The notes beneath the pieces were generated by a model that saw only the letters and a program-made list of their open reading frames with translations, was not told where the DNA came from and ran no database searches. Shown in pieces: positions 33,583 through 42,494 of a stretch of 64,000 nt of DNA (positions are counted from its first letter, which is position 1; every line of letters begins with the position of its first letter). Source of the stretch: Planctomycetia bacterium (GTDB lineage: Bacteria; Planctomycetota; Phycisphaerae; UBA1845; UTPLA1); contig JABTTW010000001.1 in NCBI GenBank assembly GCA_015075745.1, positions 1,798,001 through 1,862,000 of the forward strand, read 5' to 3'. The position numbers and the translations under genes were made by a program.

Positions 33583-35990
33583 AAAGGCTCGCCTCGCACC
33601 CGGGGAATTCGCTCGACCGGTATCACAATCCGATAGATTGTATTCGACTGGCTCGGCGCCAGCCCCCTCTGGTCCACCATCAGCCGCGCCGGCCCGGGGG
33701 CCTCGCTGCGACCGATCAAAAGTGCCGTCAATCGGGTGAGTCGTTTCGTGCAATCGAGCCGTCGGCCGTGGCCGCGCCGCAAATTCACCGGGCGACTCGG
33801 ATCCTCCCGCAGCAGGTCGAAAAACGAAAGCAGCAGGACCGACGTATACTCATCCGACCCGGTGAGCTGTGTCGCGCTCGGCTGAAGTCCGCCGCCGCCC
33901 AGCGGCATAAAGCTCCGCATCTCCCCGGCCCAGTCGCCGATCTTGTCCGACAGTCGCGGCATCGTCTTAAGCGGCTGAGTCTTGTCGCGCGGATCGGACA
34001 ACAACCGTTGCCGCAATTGCGCATCCGACAATTCCGCCTCCACGCCCTCCTCGGCCAAATCCCCCACCAGAAAATAATTCGCCAATACCGTCACCCCCTC
34101 GCCCGCCGTCTCCTCATCCGTCAGGAACAGGTAACAATCCTTCAGCGGCACACCCAGACCGTTCCGCAGAAAACTGCCCGGCGCGAACTCATACCGAAGA
34201 CTGCTCTCCTTCTGGTCCGGTCGGCGAAGAACAATGCGCCCTTCAAACCGACCCGGCAGCGGCCCGTCCCAGTCACCCTGAATCTCCTTGAGTGTCGCCC
34301 GCACAGGTACCCCCGCAAGCCGCTCGCCCGCCAGCAAACACTCGTAACTCGATGCCGAAGCAAACTGCGAATCGGGTCGTTCGAGCGTGTCCGCAGAACC
34401 CGGCACAGCCCGCAACGGGCCGAACTGCTTCGGCAAACCCGGCGCCTGCTCTCCCACCGGCAGCGTGATATCCAACCGCGTATGGTTCGGAGTCTTAATG
34501 CCGAAAAGACATCCCGCGTGGGCCTCATCCTGGCCGGCAAATCCGTCAACGACGGATGTCTGCCAAAGACTCTTCGTCACGCCGCGCAACATGCCGACCA
34601 TGCCGGTCCCCAGCAAACTGCCGGCGATACTGACGATTCCGAATGCCGTCCAGCCATGATGCAGCCACGCGCGCTTCTTGAGATACCAATAGCTGCCGAC
34701 CGTCGCGACAAACGTATAAGCTGCCGCGAAAAGCAGCGCGAAAATCAAAAACTTGGTGCCCACCCCCTCAAACGCAATCGAACTTCGCAGCACCTGAAAC
34801 AAATCGGTCGTTCCCTGCCCCGTCCACCCTTTGGGCTCTTCCTTGAATACCGGCGGCAGCGAAAGCAAGCGCCGCGCCAACACCCGTTCGCACGCGACCT
34901 CGATAAACGGGTCCTTCTCCTCACCCGCCTCGACCCCTTCGCCGGCGCTGACCGCGCTTGAAATCTTCTTCGGCGCCGGCAAAAGCTGATTCAACGACGC
35001 CCCAAGAAATGTCAATACCCCGCGCCCGATCTGTCGCCGAAAACAAATCTGAGGGTTCGGGCAGTTCGCCGGAAGCGCGATCGCCCCCTCGCGCGGCGTC
35101 ATCAGGCAACGTTGAAAAGGATTCTTCGCATAGTAGCGATCCAGCCGGCCGGAATAATTCGCCTGGCTGACGATGTCCGTAAACTCCTGAGCCTCGGTCC
35201 GCTCTTCCACCCCCCGAAGTGTCACCGGCAAGGCATCGGCCAGCGGTGAACCCGCAAGACTGCGCCAGTTCTTGCCCGCCGTGATGAGCAACCGCCCGCC
35301 GCCGGCCACCCAATCGATGAGGGCGTCGATCTGCTGATCGTTAAGCTCGGAAGGGTCCGCCTCATCCCACGTGATGGCATCGACCGCATCGAGCCCCTGC
35401 GCGCGCTGCGGCAACTCGCGCGGCGCCATCGATCGCACGCGCCGACGATTCACCTGCTGCTCCTGCCGACGACGATTCACATCGAGCAGCGCCACATGCG
35501 GAAGCCGGCCCGACGACGCAATATCCACGATCAACAGCTCATCAGGGGAAATGTCGCTCGCCGAAGGGCTCTCGATCTTCGCGACGCGCTCACCCTTCTC
35601 ATCGATGATCTCCAGTTGATCGCCCGCCTCGTCGTGAAGCGTCACGTGCACCGACCCGCCGATGCCCAGATCGTACGGAACAAAATAGACCTGATAGGGT
35701 CGCCAGTCGCCGTTCGGCTCAAGAGCGACCGACAATCTGGAAATGACGATGTCCCCGTCGCGGTCGCGCTGCTCCAGCCGAAGCTCGCCGCCGAATGGAC
35801 CCGCCGCAAGCGACCGAAGCTCGACCTCGACAAAACTCCACGTGCCGCTCCGCAGGATCGGGTCGCCCCCGGCGAAAAGTCCGATTCGCGTGATCCGCCC
35901 CTCCACCGGGGCGCTGTCCTGCGCAATCACCGGCACGGGAACCAGTGCGGCGAGACAGGCTGCGAGAAAGATCGCGGGGAGTCGATTCAT
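33579..35990 (-). CDS. Large membrane protein with glutamine-amidotransferase-like fold region
   Basis: The 803-residue protein has a signal peptide (RLPAIFLAACLAALVPVPVI, ending near AQDS), then a beta-rich part and a segment (about 160-330) with DAITWDEADPSELNDQQIDA, IDWVAGGGRLLITAGKN and QIGRGVLTFLGASL, the pattern of class-I glutamine-amidotransferase-like domains seen in exported gliding/ABC-partner proteins. Two membrane helices (about 430-455 and 465-490) lead into a second extracytoplasmic part. Catalytic residues of a true amidotransferase were not seen. It is coupled to the ATPase by a 4-base overlap. The start ATG at 35990 begins the signal peptide. Confidence 0.75.
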   Translation of the reverse strand: MNRLPAIFLAACLAALVPVPVIAQDSAPVEGRITRIGLFAGGDPILRSGTWSFVEVELRSLAAGPFGGELRLEQRDRDGDIVISRLSVALEPNGDWRPYQVYFVPYDLGIGGSVHVTLHDEAGDQLEIIDEKGERVAKIESPSASDISPDELLIVDIASSGRLPHVALLDVNRRRQEQQVNRRRVRSMAPRELPQRAQGLDAVDAITWDEADPSELNDQQIDALIDWVAGGGRLLITAGKNWRSLAGSPLADALPVTLRGVEERTEAQEFTDIVSQANYSGRLDRYYAKNPFQRCLMTPREGAIALPANCPNPQICFRRQIGRGVLTFLGASLNQLLPAPKKISSAVSAGEGVEAGEEKDPFIEVACERVLARRLLSLPPVFKEEPKGWTGQGTTDLFQVLRSSIAFEGVGTKFLIFALLFAAAYTFVATVGSYWYLKKRAWLHHGWTAFGIVSIAGSLLGTGMVGMLRGVTKSLWQTSVVDGFAGQDEAHAGCLFGIKTPNHTRLDITLPVGEQAPGLPKQFGPLRAVPGSADTLERPDSQFASASSYECLLAGERLAGVPVRATLKEIQGDWDGPLPGRFEGRIVLRRPDQKESSLRYEFAPGSFLRNGLGVPLKDCYLFLTDEETAGEGVTVLANYFLVGDLAEEGVEAELSDAQLRQRLLSDPRDKTQPLKTMPRLSDKIGDWAGEMRSFMPLGGGGLQPSATQLTGSDEYTSVLLLSFFDLLREDPSRPVNLRRGHGRRLDCTKRLTRLTALLIGRSEAPGPARLMVDQRGLAPSQSNTIYRIVIPVERIPRVRGEPL

Positions 35991-36093
35991 GGTTGGCAAA
36001 GCTGTCAATAGAGAATACGCAATCGGAACCCCCCGGCCGCAGGGAAACGATGTTTGCAGGCCGATACGCACGCGAGGCCGCCACATCCCAGGC

Positions 36094-36384
36094 CTACGGT
36101 TTCTCATTGCATTGGCAAACCATCTCGCCGCAGCCGGGACAGCCGTTCGTATACTTCTTCATGGCCTTCTCGAGGTCTACGCCCTCGACATTCGCCAGGG
36201 TCGCCAGCCAGGCAAGCACGTCCGCGAATTCCGCCTCCTTCTCGTCGAACGTGCCCTCTCGTATGGCGGCCGCAAGTTCACCGACCTCCTCCATCAACCA
36301 GAGAAACGTTCCCTCGGACCCCCGCTTGCGGTCCTTTGCCGAATACATCTCCTCAATCAGGTGTTGCAGAGCCCGAAGTTCCAT
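36094..36384 (-). CDS. MazG-like nucleotide pyrophosphohydrolase
   Basis: The 96-residue protein has the MazG helical plan: the motif pair WLMEEVGELAAAI (E32, E33, E36) and EAEFADVLAWLATLA (E52, D55) that bind magnesium and the nucleotide. The end carries four cysteines (C82, C85, C90, C92; NGCPGCGEMVCQC), a possible zinc site. The role is probably hydrolysis of non-canonical or stress-related nucleoside triphosphates, inferred from the family. It is the first gene of the ABC-2 operon, 103 bases before the next; whether it is functionally tied to it is unclear. Confidence 0.85.
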   Translation of the reverse strand: MELRALQHLIEEMYSAKDRKRGSEGTFLWLMEEVGELAAAIREGTFDEKEAEFADVLAWLATLANVEGVDLEKAMKKYTNGCPGCGEMVCQCNEKP

Positions 36385-36694
36385 GCGGCACGATTCTCCT
36401 CGTCAATGGATTGCCCGATGCAGAAAAGAATTGTACCGGCCACCCGCCAATACGTCGAAATCCACGGCCGAGTGCACGCCACCGCCGGGCGGGCTTTGTC
36501 GCCAGACAGGTCGCCAAATGGCAACCATATCGAGCATTGGGCCACTCCCCCGGGTCCGCCCAACTATTCGTAGCCTCGCAGATAATGGGTAAACTGACCC
36601 GGGACGGGCTCATGAACTCGCAACCCAATCGATAAGCGTCGTCGAAGCAATTGAAACTGGAGGCGGTTCGGCTAACGAGCGGGAGGACATCCCA
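36385..36694. other. Divergent intergenic region, 310 bp
   Basis: No gene could be supported here. It separates the MazG-like gene (minus) from the lower-GC gene at 36695 (plus) and should hold both promoters. No confident site was recognised apart from the ribosome binding site at its right end. Confidence 0.45.
36681..36686 (+). promoter_or_regulatory. Ribosome binding site fixing a TTG start
   Basis: GGGAGG stands 8 bases before the TTG at 36695. No in-frame ATG lies closer to the predicted N-terminus. Confidence 0.6.
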
Positions 36695-37363
36695 TTGGAC
36701 GGAAAACCTTTGGATGACGCATTTGAACTTCGCGTGAGTGGACTTGAATCCCAAGTCAGGCGTACTCGCCTTTGGCTATTCTTCCTTTCAGGCATGGTGG
36801 TGATCTTGATTCTCTGGACAGGATCAAATCGCTCGGGGCCCACGGTAAGTCCACATCAGCTAGTCATACAGGATACCGTCGGTCGGAACCTGCTGGATAT
36901 CGCGACATATTCAGACGACTCCTACGGAATGAGTCTACGAAGGCCAAATGGGGGCACACTAGCTGCACTGTTTGCAATCAATGATATGCCGGAATTCGGC
37001 TTTTATGATAACAGGGATAAGTCGCGACTTAGGATGCACCTTAGAGACTCAGAGAATTCCCCAGAAATCCTCCTGCTCGACTCCTCGCAAATCGTCCGAG
37101 CAACTTTGTCGCTTCGATCAGACCAGACTCCCGTGCTGAGCTTCTTCGACACAAAGCAAAAAAATCGATTGGCTTTCGGGCTAGGGAAGAGTGGGTGGCC
37201 CGACGTGAGTGTGTTCGACGAGTCAGAGCGCTGTCGATTTGCTGTCTACGCGACCGAAGAAGGCCTCCCTGCCGTCGTCATACTCTCCAATGATGGAAAG
37301 GAGAAGCAATCGTTCGTTTGGTCTGTTGAGAATGGTTACGCTAACTTCAGATTGGCCGAATGA
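36695..37363 (+). CDS. Membrane-anchored protein with beta-repeat body, unknown function
   Basis: The 222-residue protein has a short N-terminal cytoplasmic part, one membrane helix (about 26-44, LWLFFLSGMVVILILWTGS) and a body of short recurrent beta strands in which 'xRLxFGLxxxGxPxVxxxD' patterns repeat (RLRMHLRDSENSPEILLLDS; RLAFGLGKSGWPDVSVFDES; RFAVYATEEGLPAVVILSND). The base composition is visibly less GC-rich than that of neighbouring genes, with more A- and T-ending codons, suggesting separate origin. The start is TTG with GGGAGG before it. A stem-loop follows the stop. No family recognised. Confidence 0.72.
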   Translation: MDGKPLDDAFELRVSGLESQVRRTRLWLFFLSGMVVILILWTGSNRSGPTVSPHQLVIQDTVGRNLLDIATYSDDSYGMSLRRPNGGTLAALFAINDMPEFGFYDNRDKSRLRMHLRDSENSPEILLLDSSQIVRATLSLRSDQTPVLSFFDTKQKNRLAFGLGKSGWPDVSVFDESERCRFAVYATEEGLPAVVILSNDGKEKQSFVWSVENGYANFRLAE

Positions 37364-37417
37364 TCCCGTGACGGAGGGATTCCCCGCCGGTTAAGGCGTG
37401 CTCTGGCTAGGAGACCA

Positions 37418-37439
37418 AATGGGACTGGTCAGTCCCATT
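37418..37439. terminator. Stem-loop after the lower-GC gene
   Basis: AATGGGACT and AGTCCCATT form a perfect 9-bp stem with loop GGTC, 54 bases after the stop at 37363. This is the best hairpin in the region; a T-run is missing. Confidence 0.5.
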
Positions 37440-37668
37440 ACCTGAAACCTCCAATTCGGAACGCAAGCGACAAATTGGGTCCACACTCCTGCAAATGCAA
37501 GACCGTGTCTATGCATGTACCCCTTTTCGTTCCAGTGGCGCGAACGCGGAGCAAGTGTGCATGAATGGAGACGGCTACGGCAATGTCCAACGAACAAGCA
37601 ATAGTGAATCGTAAAGAAATCGAACCGGCCCACCGGCCCCGGGGCCTCGTGTCTCAGAGCCGAATCAG

Positions 37669-37815
37669 CAAAAACCACCCAATTTGCGAACCGCCCCAAC
37701 ACACGCCCGCCGCGCGACTTGCAAGCGACCGCCCAAACTTTTTTCGCCTATTGTCACCTTCAATCGTGCAGGACTTACGCGCGAGCAACGAAGCGGCTTG
37801 CCGTTTGGCGACGGA
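37669..37815 (-). repeat. Modular intergenic repeat, copy 3
   Basis: The modules are AAAAACCACCCAATTTGCG, CCGCCCCAACACACGCCCGC, TTTTTTCGCCTATTGTCACC, TGCAGGACTTACGCGCGAGC and AACGAAGCGGCTTGCCGTTT, in the same order as in the copy at 16733-16920. Between the AAAACCACCC and TTTTTTCGCC blocks the spacing differs slightly. Confidence 0.7.
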
Positions 37816-37992
37816 CCACCAGCAGGCCACCTCACCGCCGCGTGTCATCGCGATTGCATTCACCGTCGACGTCTTGCCCCCTCTGTGTCACTTTCCCCAA
37901 CCGTTTTTCAAAGGCTTACAAACGAACTTTCCCGAGACTTTTCGTGCCTGTTCGGGCATGGACCGGTCTTGTTTCACCTTGCGCGTTTTCAC

Positions 37993-38110
37993 GCAAAACC
38001 ACCCAAAACGCGCAACGCCCCAACACATGCCCGCCACAAGCGTTGGCACGATTTCCCCGAGCGCTGTGTCACTATATGTCACCTTCGATTTTGCAGGACT
38101 TGCGCGCAGT
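37993..38110 (-). repeat. Modular intergenic repeat, copy 4
   Basis: The modules are CAAAACCACCCAAAACGCG, CGCCCCAACACATGCCCGCC, GTGTCACTATATGTCACC and TTCGATTTTGCAGGACTTGC. It matches the copy at 17005-17165 best. On the minus strand it reads GGTGACATATAGTGACAC. It ends 28 bases before the stop codon of the next gene. Confidence 0.7.
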
Positions 38111-38138
38111 CTTCACGCGGCGGAGTATTCGGAGACGC

Positions 38139-41100
38139 TCACACATTATCCTTCTTCTCCGCCCCCTTCTCCGACTTCAACCGATACTTCCGCGCCTTCT
38201 CCAAATCCCCCAGCGCCTCATACGCCCGCGCCAGCCCCGCATACCCCGCCCCCTTCTCCGGCCAGATCTCGCACACAACCTGGTACTCCCGAACCGCCGC
38301 CTCCGCACGCCCCGCACCAAGAAGCGCCTCACCAAGCCCCAGATGGATCTCCCCGTCATACGGGTCCACCTCCAGCGCCCGCCGATACCACGTCGCCGCC
38401 TTCTCCGACAGCGCCCGCGCCTCCCCGGCCGCCTCGCCGGCCCGCTCCATGTATATCTCCGCCACCTGCCGCGCCACCGCCGGCTCGTCCTCGCTCAGCA
38501 GGAACAACCGCTCCAACTGCCCAAGTGCCGAGTCCGTGGCACCCAGGTGCAGGTATATCCCCGCCAGCCGCCGGTACGAGTCCGGGTCGTCGGGAAACCG
38601 CTCCTGGTACTTCAGGAGCCACCCCGTCGCCTCCTTCCACTGCGACCACGCCTGCTCCACGAACCCCAGATACTTCATCGCCACCCCGCACCCCGGCTCC
38701 ACCCGAATCAGCGTCCGAAGATACGGATCGACCTCATTCACGAATTCATTGCGCCGCCCCTCATCCTTCTCCGCCAACATCCGGCCCACCAGCACCCGGC
38801 ACAACACCTCCAGCGCCCGCGCCGACTCCCGATGCGCCTCCAACCCACGCCGCGCCGACGCCTCCGCCTGCTCGTACTCCCCATCAAAAAGCTGCGCCTC
38901 GGCATACTCCCCCCACAGCGCCGCCTCAACACGACGCTTCGTCCCCTCGTCCATCTCCGCGCCGCGCCGCTCCTCGCCGCCTTCCTCTCTGCGCTCACCG
39001 CCCTCGCGCAACATTTCAAGCTCGCCGCGAATCACTTCCTTCTCCCGCAGCGGCCCCACCGAAAAACCCCACGACCCCACCTGCAATTTCGCCCACTGTG
39101 CGAACTCCGCATCGAACGCCGTCGTCTCGATGCCCAATACCTCCCGAAACGCCTCCGCCTGGTTCCGCCCCGCCCGAAACGCCTTCAAAAAACCACCGAT
39201 CGCCCGCTTCCCGTGCCGCTCCACGATGTACTCAAACATCCACTCGCTCTGCATGTACGCCAACTGCCGATCGTCCGGCCGCCGAGGCCGCATGAACCCC
39301 CAATCAATCGACTTCAGCGTAAACAACCCCCCGCCCGCGCTCACCTCGTCGCGCTGCCCCATCCGCACCGCCCGGCACAACAACTCCTTGGTGCCCCACG
39401 ACCGCGGCGCCGTCTCCTCAAATACCGCCAGCCCCTCCGTCATCCAGTGCGGGATCCGATTCTCCGTCGCCGCCAGCGTCACCGTATGGGTGAACTCGTG
39501 CCGAAGAACCGTCGCCCAGTTGAACCGCCCGAACGGCGCCATCCCCCGCGGCGCCACCATCGCGATCACCCGACCGCTGCACGCCCCCACCGTCGCAATG
39601 AAAGGCCGCCCCGTCACCCGCACCGAGAACCCCATATGATCGGGAAACAACTCGATGATCGTCTTCTTCCCCAACGGCCACGCCCCCTCAGCGTCAGCGC
39701 CGCGGTTCGACTCATCCTTTCCGTCCGTGATGTGCGGCGAGACCCCGAAGTCCCCGCAGATCTCCTCGTGAATCCCCTCCAGATACTCACTCACATACGG
39801 CGCGATCACGCCGTCCGCCGCCGCCCGGTCGCCGCGCTGCTTGTCGAACTTGATGATGAAATGATCCGTCTCAAGCTGGTCAAACCGGTCGATGACGTCG
39901 AGCAGCTCCAGAACGTTGTGCGTGTGGCTGTCAAAGCTGTCGAGTGCAAATGATGCCTCAAGCGTCCGTCGGGCAAGCGCTTCCTCGCCCGTATCCATGT
40001 ATACCTGCCCCAGCGACGTGCGCGGGCTCGCCCACCATGGTGCGAACTCGATCGCCTTCTTGAAATGCGCCTCCGCCTCGCCATACTGCCGCCCCGCGGC
40101 CAGCCAGGTGCCCAGCGCGTTGTGCAACACGCCCGCCCGCTCGTTGAGCTTCTCGACGGCCGCGATCACCGCCTTGGCCCCACCCTCGTTGCCAAGGCGC
40201 GTCAGGGCCGCCGCCTTCACACCGAGTGCATCGATGCTGTTGGGATTCGTTGCGAGGGCATGATCGGCCGCGACGATGGCGTCCTCATACTTGCGCTCGG
40301 TCATTCTGCAGTCAGCCTCAAGCACTCGGGCAACGACCGACGACGGATTCACCTTGAGGGCGCGGGCAACGCACTTGTCGACTTCCTCGAAGTTCCACTC
40401 CTCAAGAGCGATTCGGCCGAGCCCGACGTGGACGGCGGCCACGTTCGAATTGAGCTTGAGAATGGCCTCAAAATCCTGCTTGGCCTCGCCGAGATTGTGC
40501 TTGGCCAAGAGCAGCTCCGCCGAAGCCAGCCTGGCCGGCCAATAGTCCGCATCGACAAACTCCATCGCCTCCTGAAAAACTTCCGTAAGCACGTGCCGCG
40601 TTCGACGAACAATGTCCCGGTGACGCGTAAGCGTGCTGAAGCGCAGAAACCCCAGCCCCAGATATGTCAGTTCGTCGGCGCGCTCCGGAAGAGCCTCGCC
40701 GGCCATCCGATCGTTGAAGTAGCGGTATGCATCGATGGCCTGATCGATGCGCCCGATGGTTTCCAGCACGCGCCCAAGCTGGTATCGGGCACGCAGGTTG
40801 TCCTCGTCGGCGGCAATCGCCTTCTCATTGTGGCTGATCGCCGCGTCGTAGTCTCCCACTTCTTCCTTCAGTGCCGCGACGGTTGCATTCCACGCGGCGG
40901 ACTTTCCACCGATCTCCTCAAGCCCAAGGAGGCGAGTCAATCCGGCCTGATAGTCGCCGATTTGAATGTCTATTTCAGCGCGGCCGCATGCTGCGCGAAG
41001 GTGAAGCCGCGGATTGCCGCTAAGCGCCTCATACATGGCGATCGCGGCGGGATACTCCCCTGCCAAAGCGAGTTTGCGCGCGGCGCGAAGGGAATTAACG

Positions 41101-41258
41101 GGACGCGTCGTCGGCCGGCCGGCCGGCGAATCTTCGTCCGGGCCGAAAGTGGAATTGCGATCCTGAGCGACCGACGCCAACGCCCCAATCAGGATGAAAG
41201 CGATCGCAGCGACCCACGCTCGGACATGCGGACGATTCATCTCAGGAAATTGCGTCAC
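38139..41258 (-). CDS. TPR-repeat protein with peptidase-MA (gluzincin) domain
   Basis: The 1039-residue protein has a signal peptide ending LIGALASVAQD. Residues about 55-460 are TPR repeats (AARKLALAGEYPAAIAMYEA; AHFKKAIEFAPWWASPRTS). A zinc-peptidase-like domain follows (about 470-720) with H587-E-F-T-H591 in RHEFTHTVTLAA and the third ligand Glu at about 608 (MTEGLAVFEE), the MA-family layout. A low-complexity charged linker (about 745-770, Glu/Arg/Gly) leads to a second TPR array to the end. It probably acts outside the cytoplasm; peptidase activity is inferred from the motif. The GTG at 41258 has GGAGGG 4 bases upstream; ATG at 41240 is an alternative. Confidence 0.86.
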   Translation of the reverse strand: MTQFPEMNRPHVRAWVAAIAFILIGALASVAQDRNSTFGPDEDSPAGRPTTRPVNSLRAARKLALAGEYPAAIAMYEALSGNPRLHLRAACGRAEIDIQIGDYQAGLTRLLGLEEIGGKSAAWNATVAALKEEVGDYDAAISHNEKAIAADEDNLRARYQLGRVLETIGRIDQAIDAYRYFNDRMAGEALPERADELTYLGLGFLRFSTLTRHRDIVRRTRHVLTEVFQEAMEFVDADYWPARLASAELLLAKHNLGEAKQDFEAILKLNSNVAAVHVGLGRIALEEWNFEEVDKCVARALKVNPSSVVARVLEADCRMTERKYEDAIVAADHALATNPNSIDALGVKAAALTRLGNEGGAKAVIAAVEKLNERAGVLHNALGTWLAAGRQYGEAEAHFKKAIEFAPWWASPRTSLGQVYMDTGEEALARRTLEASFALDSFDSHTHNVLELLDVIDRFDQLETDHFIIKFDKQRGDRAAADGVIAPYVSEYLEGIHEEICGDFGVSPHITDGKDESNRGADAEGAWPLGKKTIIELFPDHMGFSVRVTGRPFIATVGACSGRVIAMVAPRGMAPFGRFNWATVLRHEFTHTVTLAATENRIPHWMTEGLAVFEETAPRSWGTKELLCRAVRMGQRDEVSAGGGLFTLKSIDWGFMRPRRPDDRQLAYMQSEWMFEYIVERHGKRAIGGFLKAFRAGRNQAEAFREVLGIETTAFDAEFAQWAKLQVGSWGFSVGPLREKEVIRGELEMLREGGERREEGGEERRGAEMDEGTKRRVEAALWGEYAEAQLFDGEYEQAEASARRGLEAHRESARALEVLCRVLVGRMLAEKDEGRRNEFVNEVDPYLRTLIRVEPGCGVAMKYLGFVEQAWSQWKEATGWLLKYQERFPDDPDSYRRLAGIYLHLGATDSALGQLERLFLLSEDEPAVARQVAEIYMERAGEAAGEARALSEKAATWYRRALEVDPYDGEIHLGLGEALLGAGRAEAAVREYQVVCEIWPEKGAGYAGLARAYEALGDLEKARKYRLKSEKGAEKKDNV

Positions 41259-41723
41259 TCAACCCTCCGGAAATGCGCGGTGTTGAACGCGACTGTATTC
41301 GTCCAGAAGTGCGTACTGCATGAAGTTCACAAACAACTGAACGCCGATCGCGGCGAAGGCAGCGAGCATGTGGGCGGCCGGAGGGACATAAATTCCGATG
41401 GCCGCGCCCAACGCAATGACGATCAGGATAGAGGCGATGCCCACCATGCCGATGCGGAGAGCCCGGGACTTCATCTTCATCACAACTTCATGAAACCCGG
41501 CGTCGAGCCCCGCCAAAAGCGCCGCCTGACGGATGATCTTCTCCTGCACCACAAAATACATATACGTCACGATGTGGACAAAACACGTATACATGGCCGT
41601 CAATACGCCGAGCAGAAAGTGCCGCTCAAAGCCCGCCTCGCCGGCAACGATCAGCCCCAACACAGCCGTGAGGGACATCAGCAACAGGTTGCTCAGCGCC
41701 AAAATGAGGAAACTCTGCTTCAT
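41259..41723 (-). CDS. Small integral membrane protein, unknown function
   Basis: The 154-residue protein has four hydrophobic helices (about 5-30, 36-60, 93-115 and 118-140), a basic linker between the second and third (MKMKSRALRIG) and a charged tail. No enzyme motif was seen. The stop is directly followed by the GTG start of the TPR/peptidase gene (TGAGTG), so the two are probably one transcription unit with coupled translation. The ATG at 41723 begins the first helix; an upstream frame to 41789 adds an unrelated segment. Confidence 0.7.
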   Translation of the reverse strand: MKQSFLILALSNLLLMSLTAVLGLIVAGEAGFERHFLLGVLTAMYTCFVHIVTYMYFVVQEKIIRQAALLAGLDAGFHEVVMKMKSRALRIGMVGIASILIVIALGAAIGIYVPPAAHMLAAFAAIGVQLFVNFMQYALLDEYSRVQHRAFPEG

Positions 41724-41912
41724 GGGTCTGTCGATCTTATCTGACGTTGAGCTCCGCGACGACTGGTGCCCTGGTGAAAAAGGCACCACAGCCCCCCTGA
41801 AGGGGGATCGTGGAGCGCATTATCAGAGTAACGAGGCGGAGAATTGCTCGGCCCGACGGAACTTGGATATAATGATCCACGGGACGTCCAGGGGCGATTC
41901 GCGGAGGGGAAA

Positions 41913-42485
41913 ATGCGTCGTAAGGCATACGGTTGGCTGTCGCTCATTGCGATCGTGGTGGGATGCAATGTATTCCCGCAGTTCATTCCCGGCCCGCCGG
42001 CGGATGGGACCGTCGTCGTGGGCGGTATTTCCAACACCAACCCATACTTCGGTCGATTCCGCCTGGCCAACGCGCCGGACGTGGACATGGGTCTCTTCAT
42101 GCTCGCGAGCTGTGGCTGCGGCGATTGGCGCGTCCTGTTCAAGCCGGACGACGGCAGTCCGCAGACTCAGTTTCCCGTTCAGTTTTATTCAACCGGCGAA
42201 TATGTGCCGACCGGCAGCGTGGTGGTGCAGGGGACGGAGGATTACAACTCGATATTCGCGGAAGTGGACCAGGACGGCGGCCTCTGCGATGGCAAAGCAG
42301 AACTCGCCCTGGCGCAATACCTGATGAGCGCCGATCGCCAAAGCGCTCACGACCAGGCGGTCGATGCGTGCGGACTCTGTCATATCGGGGAAGACTCAAT
42401 CTACCCGCTGCCGCCTACACACCCGCAGAAATACAAGACAAATCCGCGTGTCTGCTTTGAGTGTCACACCGTCGACGGACAATAG
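41913..42485 (+). CDS. Di-haem cytochrome c-type lipoprotein
   Basis: The 190-residue protein has a signal peptide with lipobox AIVVGC. The middle is unknown and contains CGCGDW. The C-terminal 40 residues carry two haem-binding CxxCH motifs: C153-G-L-C156-H157 and C181-F-E-C184-H185, with HP and TH between them that could serve as axial ligands. It therefore most likely binds two c-type haems at the outside of the membrane. GGAGGGG before the ATG at 41913 supports the start. It stands alone, divergent from the small membrane protein. Its redox partner is unknown. Confidence 0.82.
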   Translation: MRRKAYGWLSLIAIVVGCNVFPQFIPGPPADGTVVVGGISNTNPYFGRFRLANAPDVDMGLFMLASCGCGDWRVLFKPDDGSPQTQFPVQFYSTGEYVPTGSVVVQGTEDYNSIFAEVDQDGGLCDGKAELALAQYLMSADRQSAHDQAVDACGLCHIGEDSIYPLPPTHPQKYKTNPRVCFECHTVDGQ

Positions 42486-42494
42486 CCGCCGGGT

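Larger units (their letters stand above)
37440..38138. other. Long intergenic region with repeats
   Basis: No gene could be supported between the stem-loop and the stop of the TPR/peptidase gene. It contains two copies of the modular repeat (37669-37815 and 37993-38110). The remainder shows nothing I recognise. Confidence 0.55.

Noticed and set aside
37565..39953. Three very long plus-strand open frames (about 576, 651 and 744 codons) opposite the TPR/peptidase gene
   Set aside because: They are low-complexity Pro/Arg/Ser translations with no domain, and the minus strand has a clear TPR and HEFTH-containing protein. They are a by-product of codon bias.
38139..41258. Two separate genes (TPR protein and peptidase)
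   Set aside because: The frame is continuous with no stop or internal ribosome binding site, and TPR arrays flank the peptidase domain on both sides.
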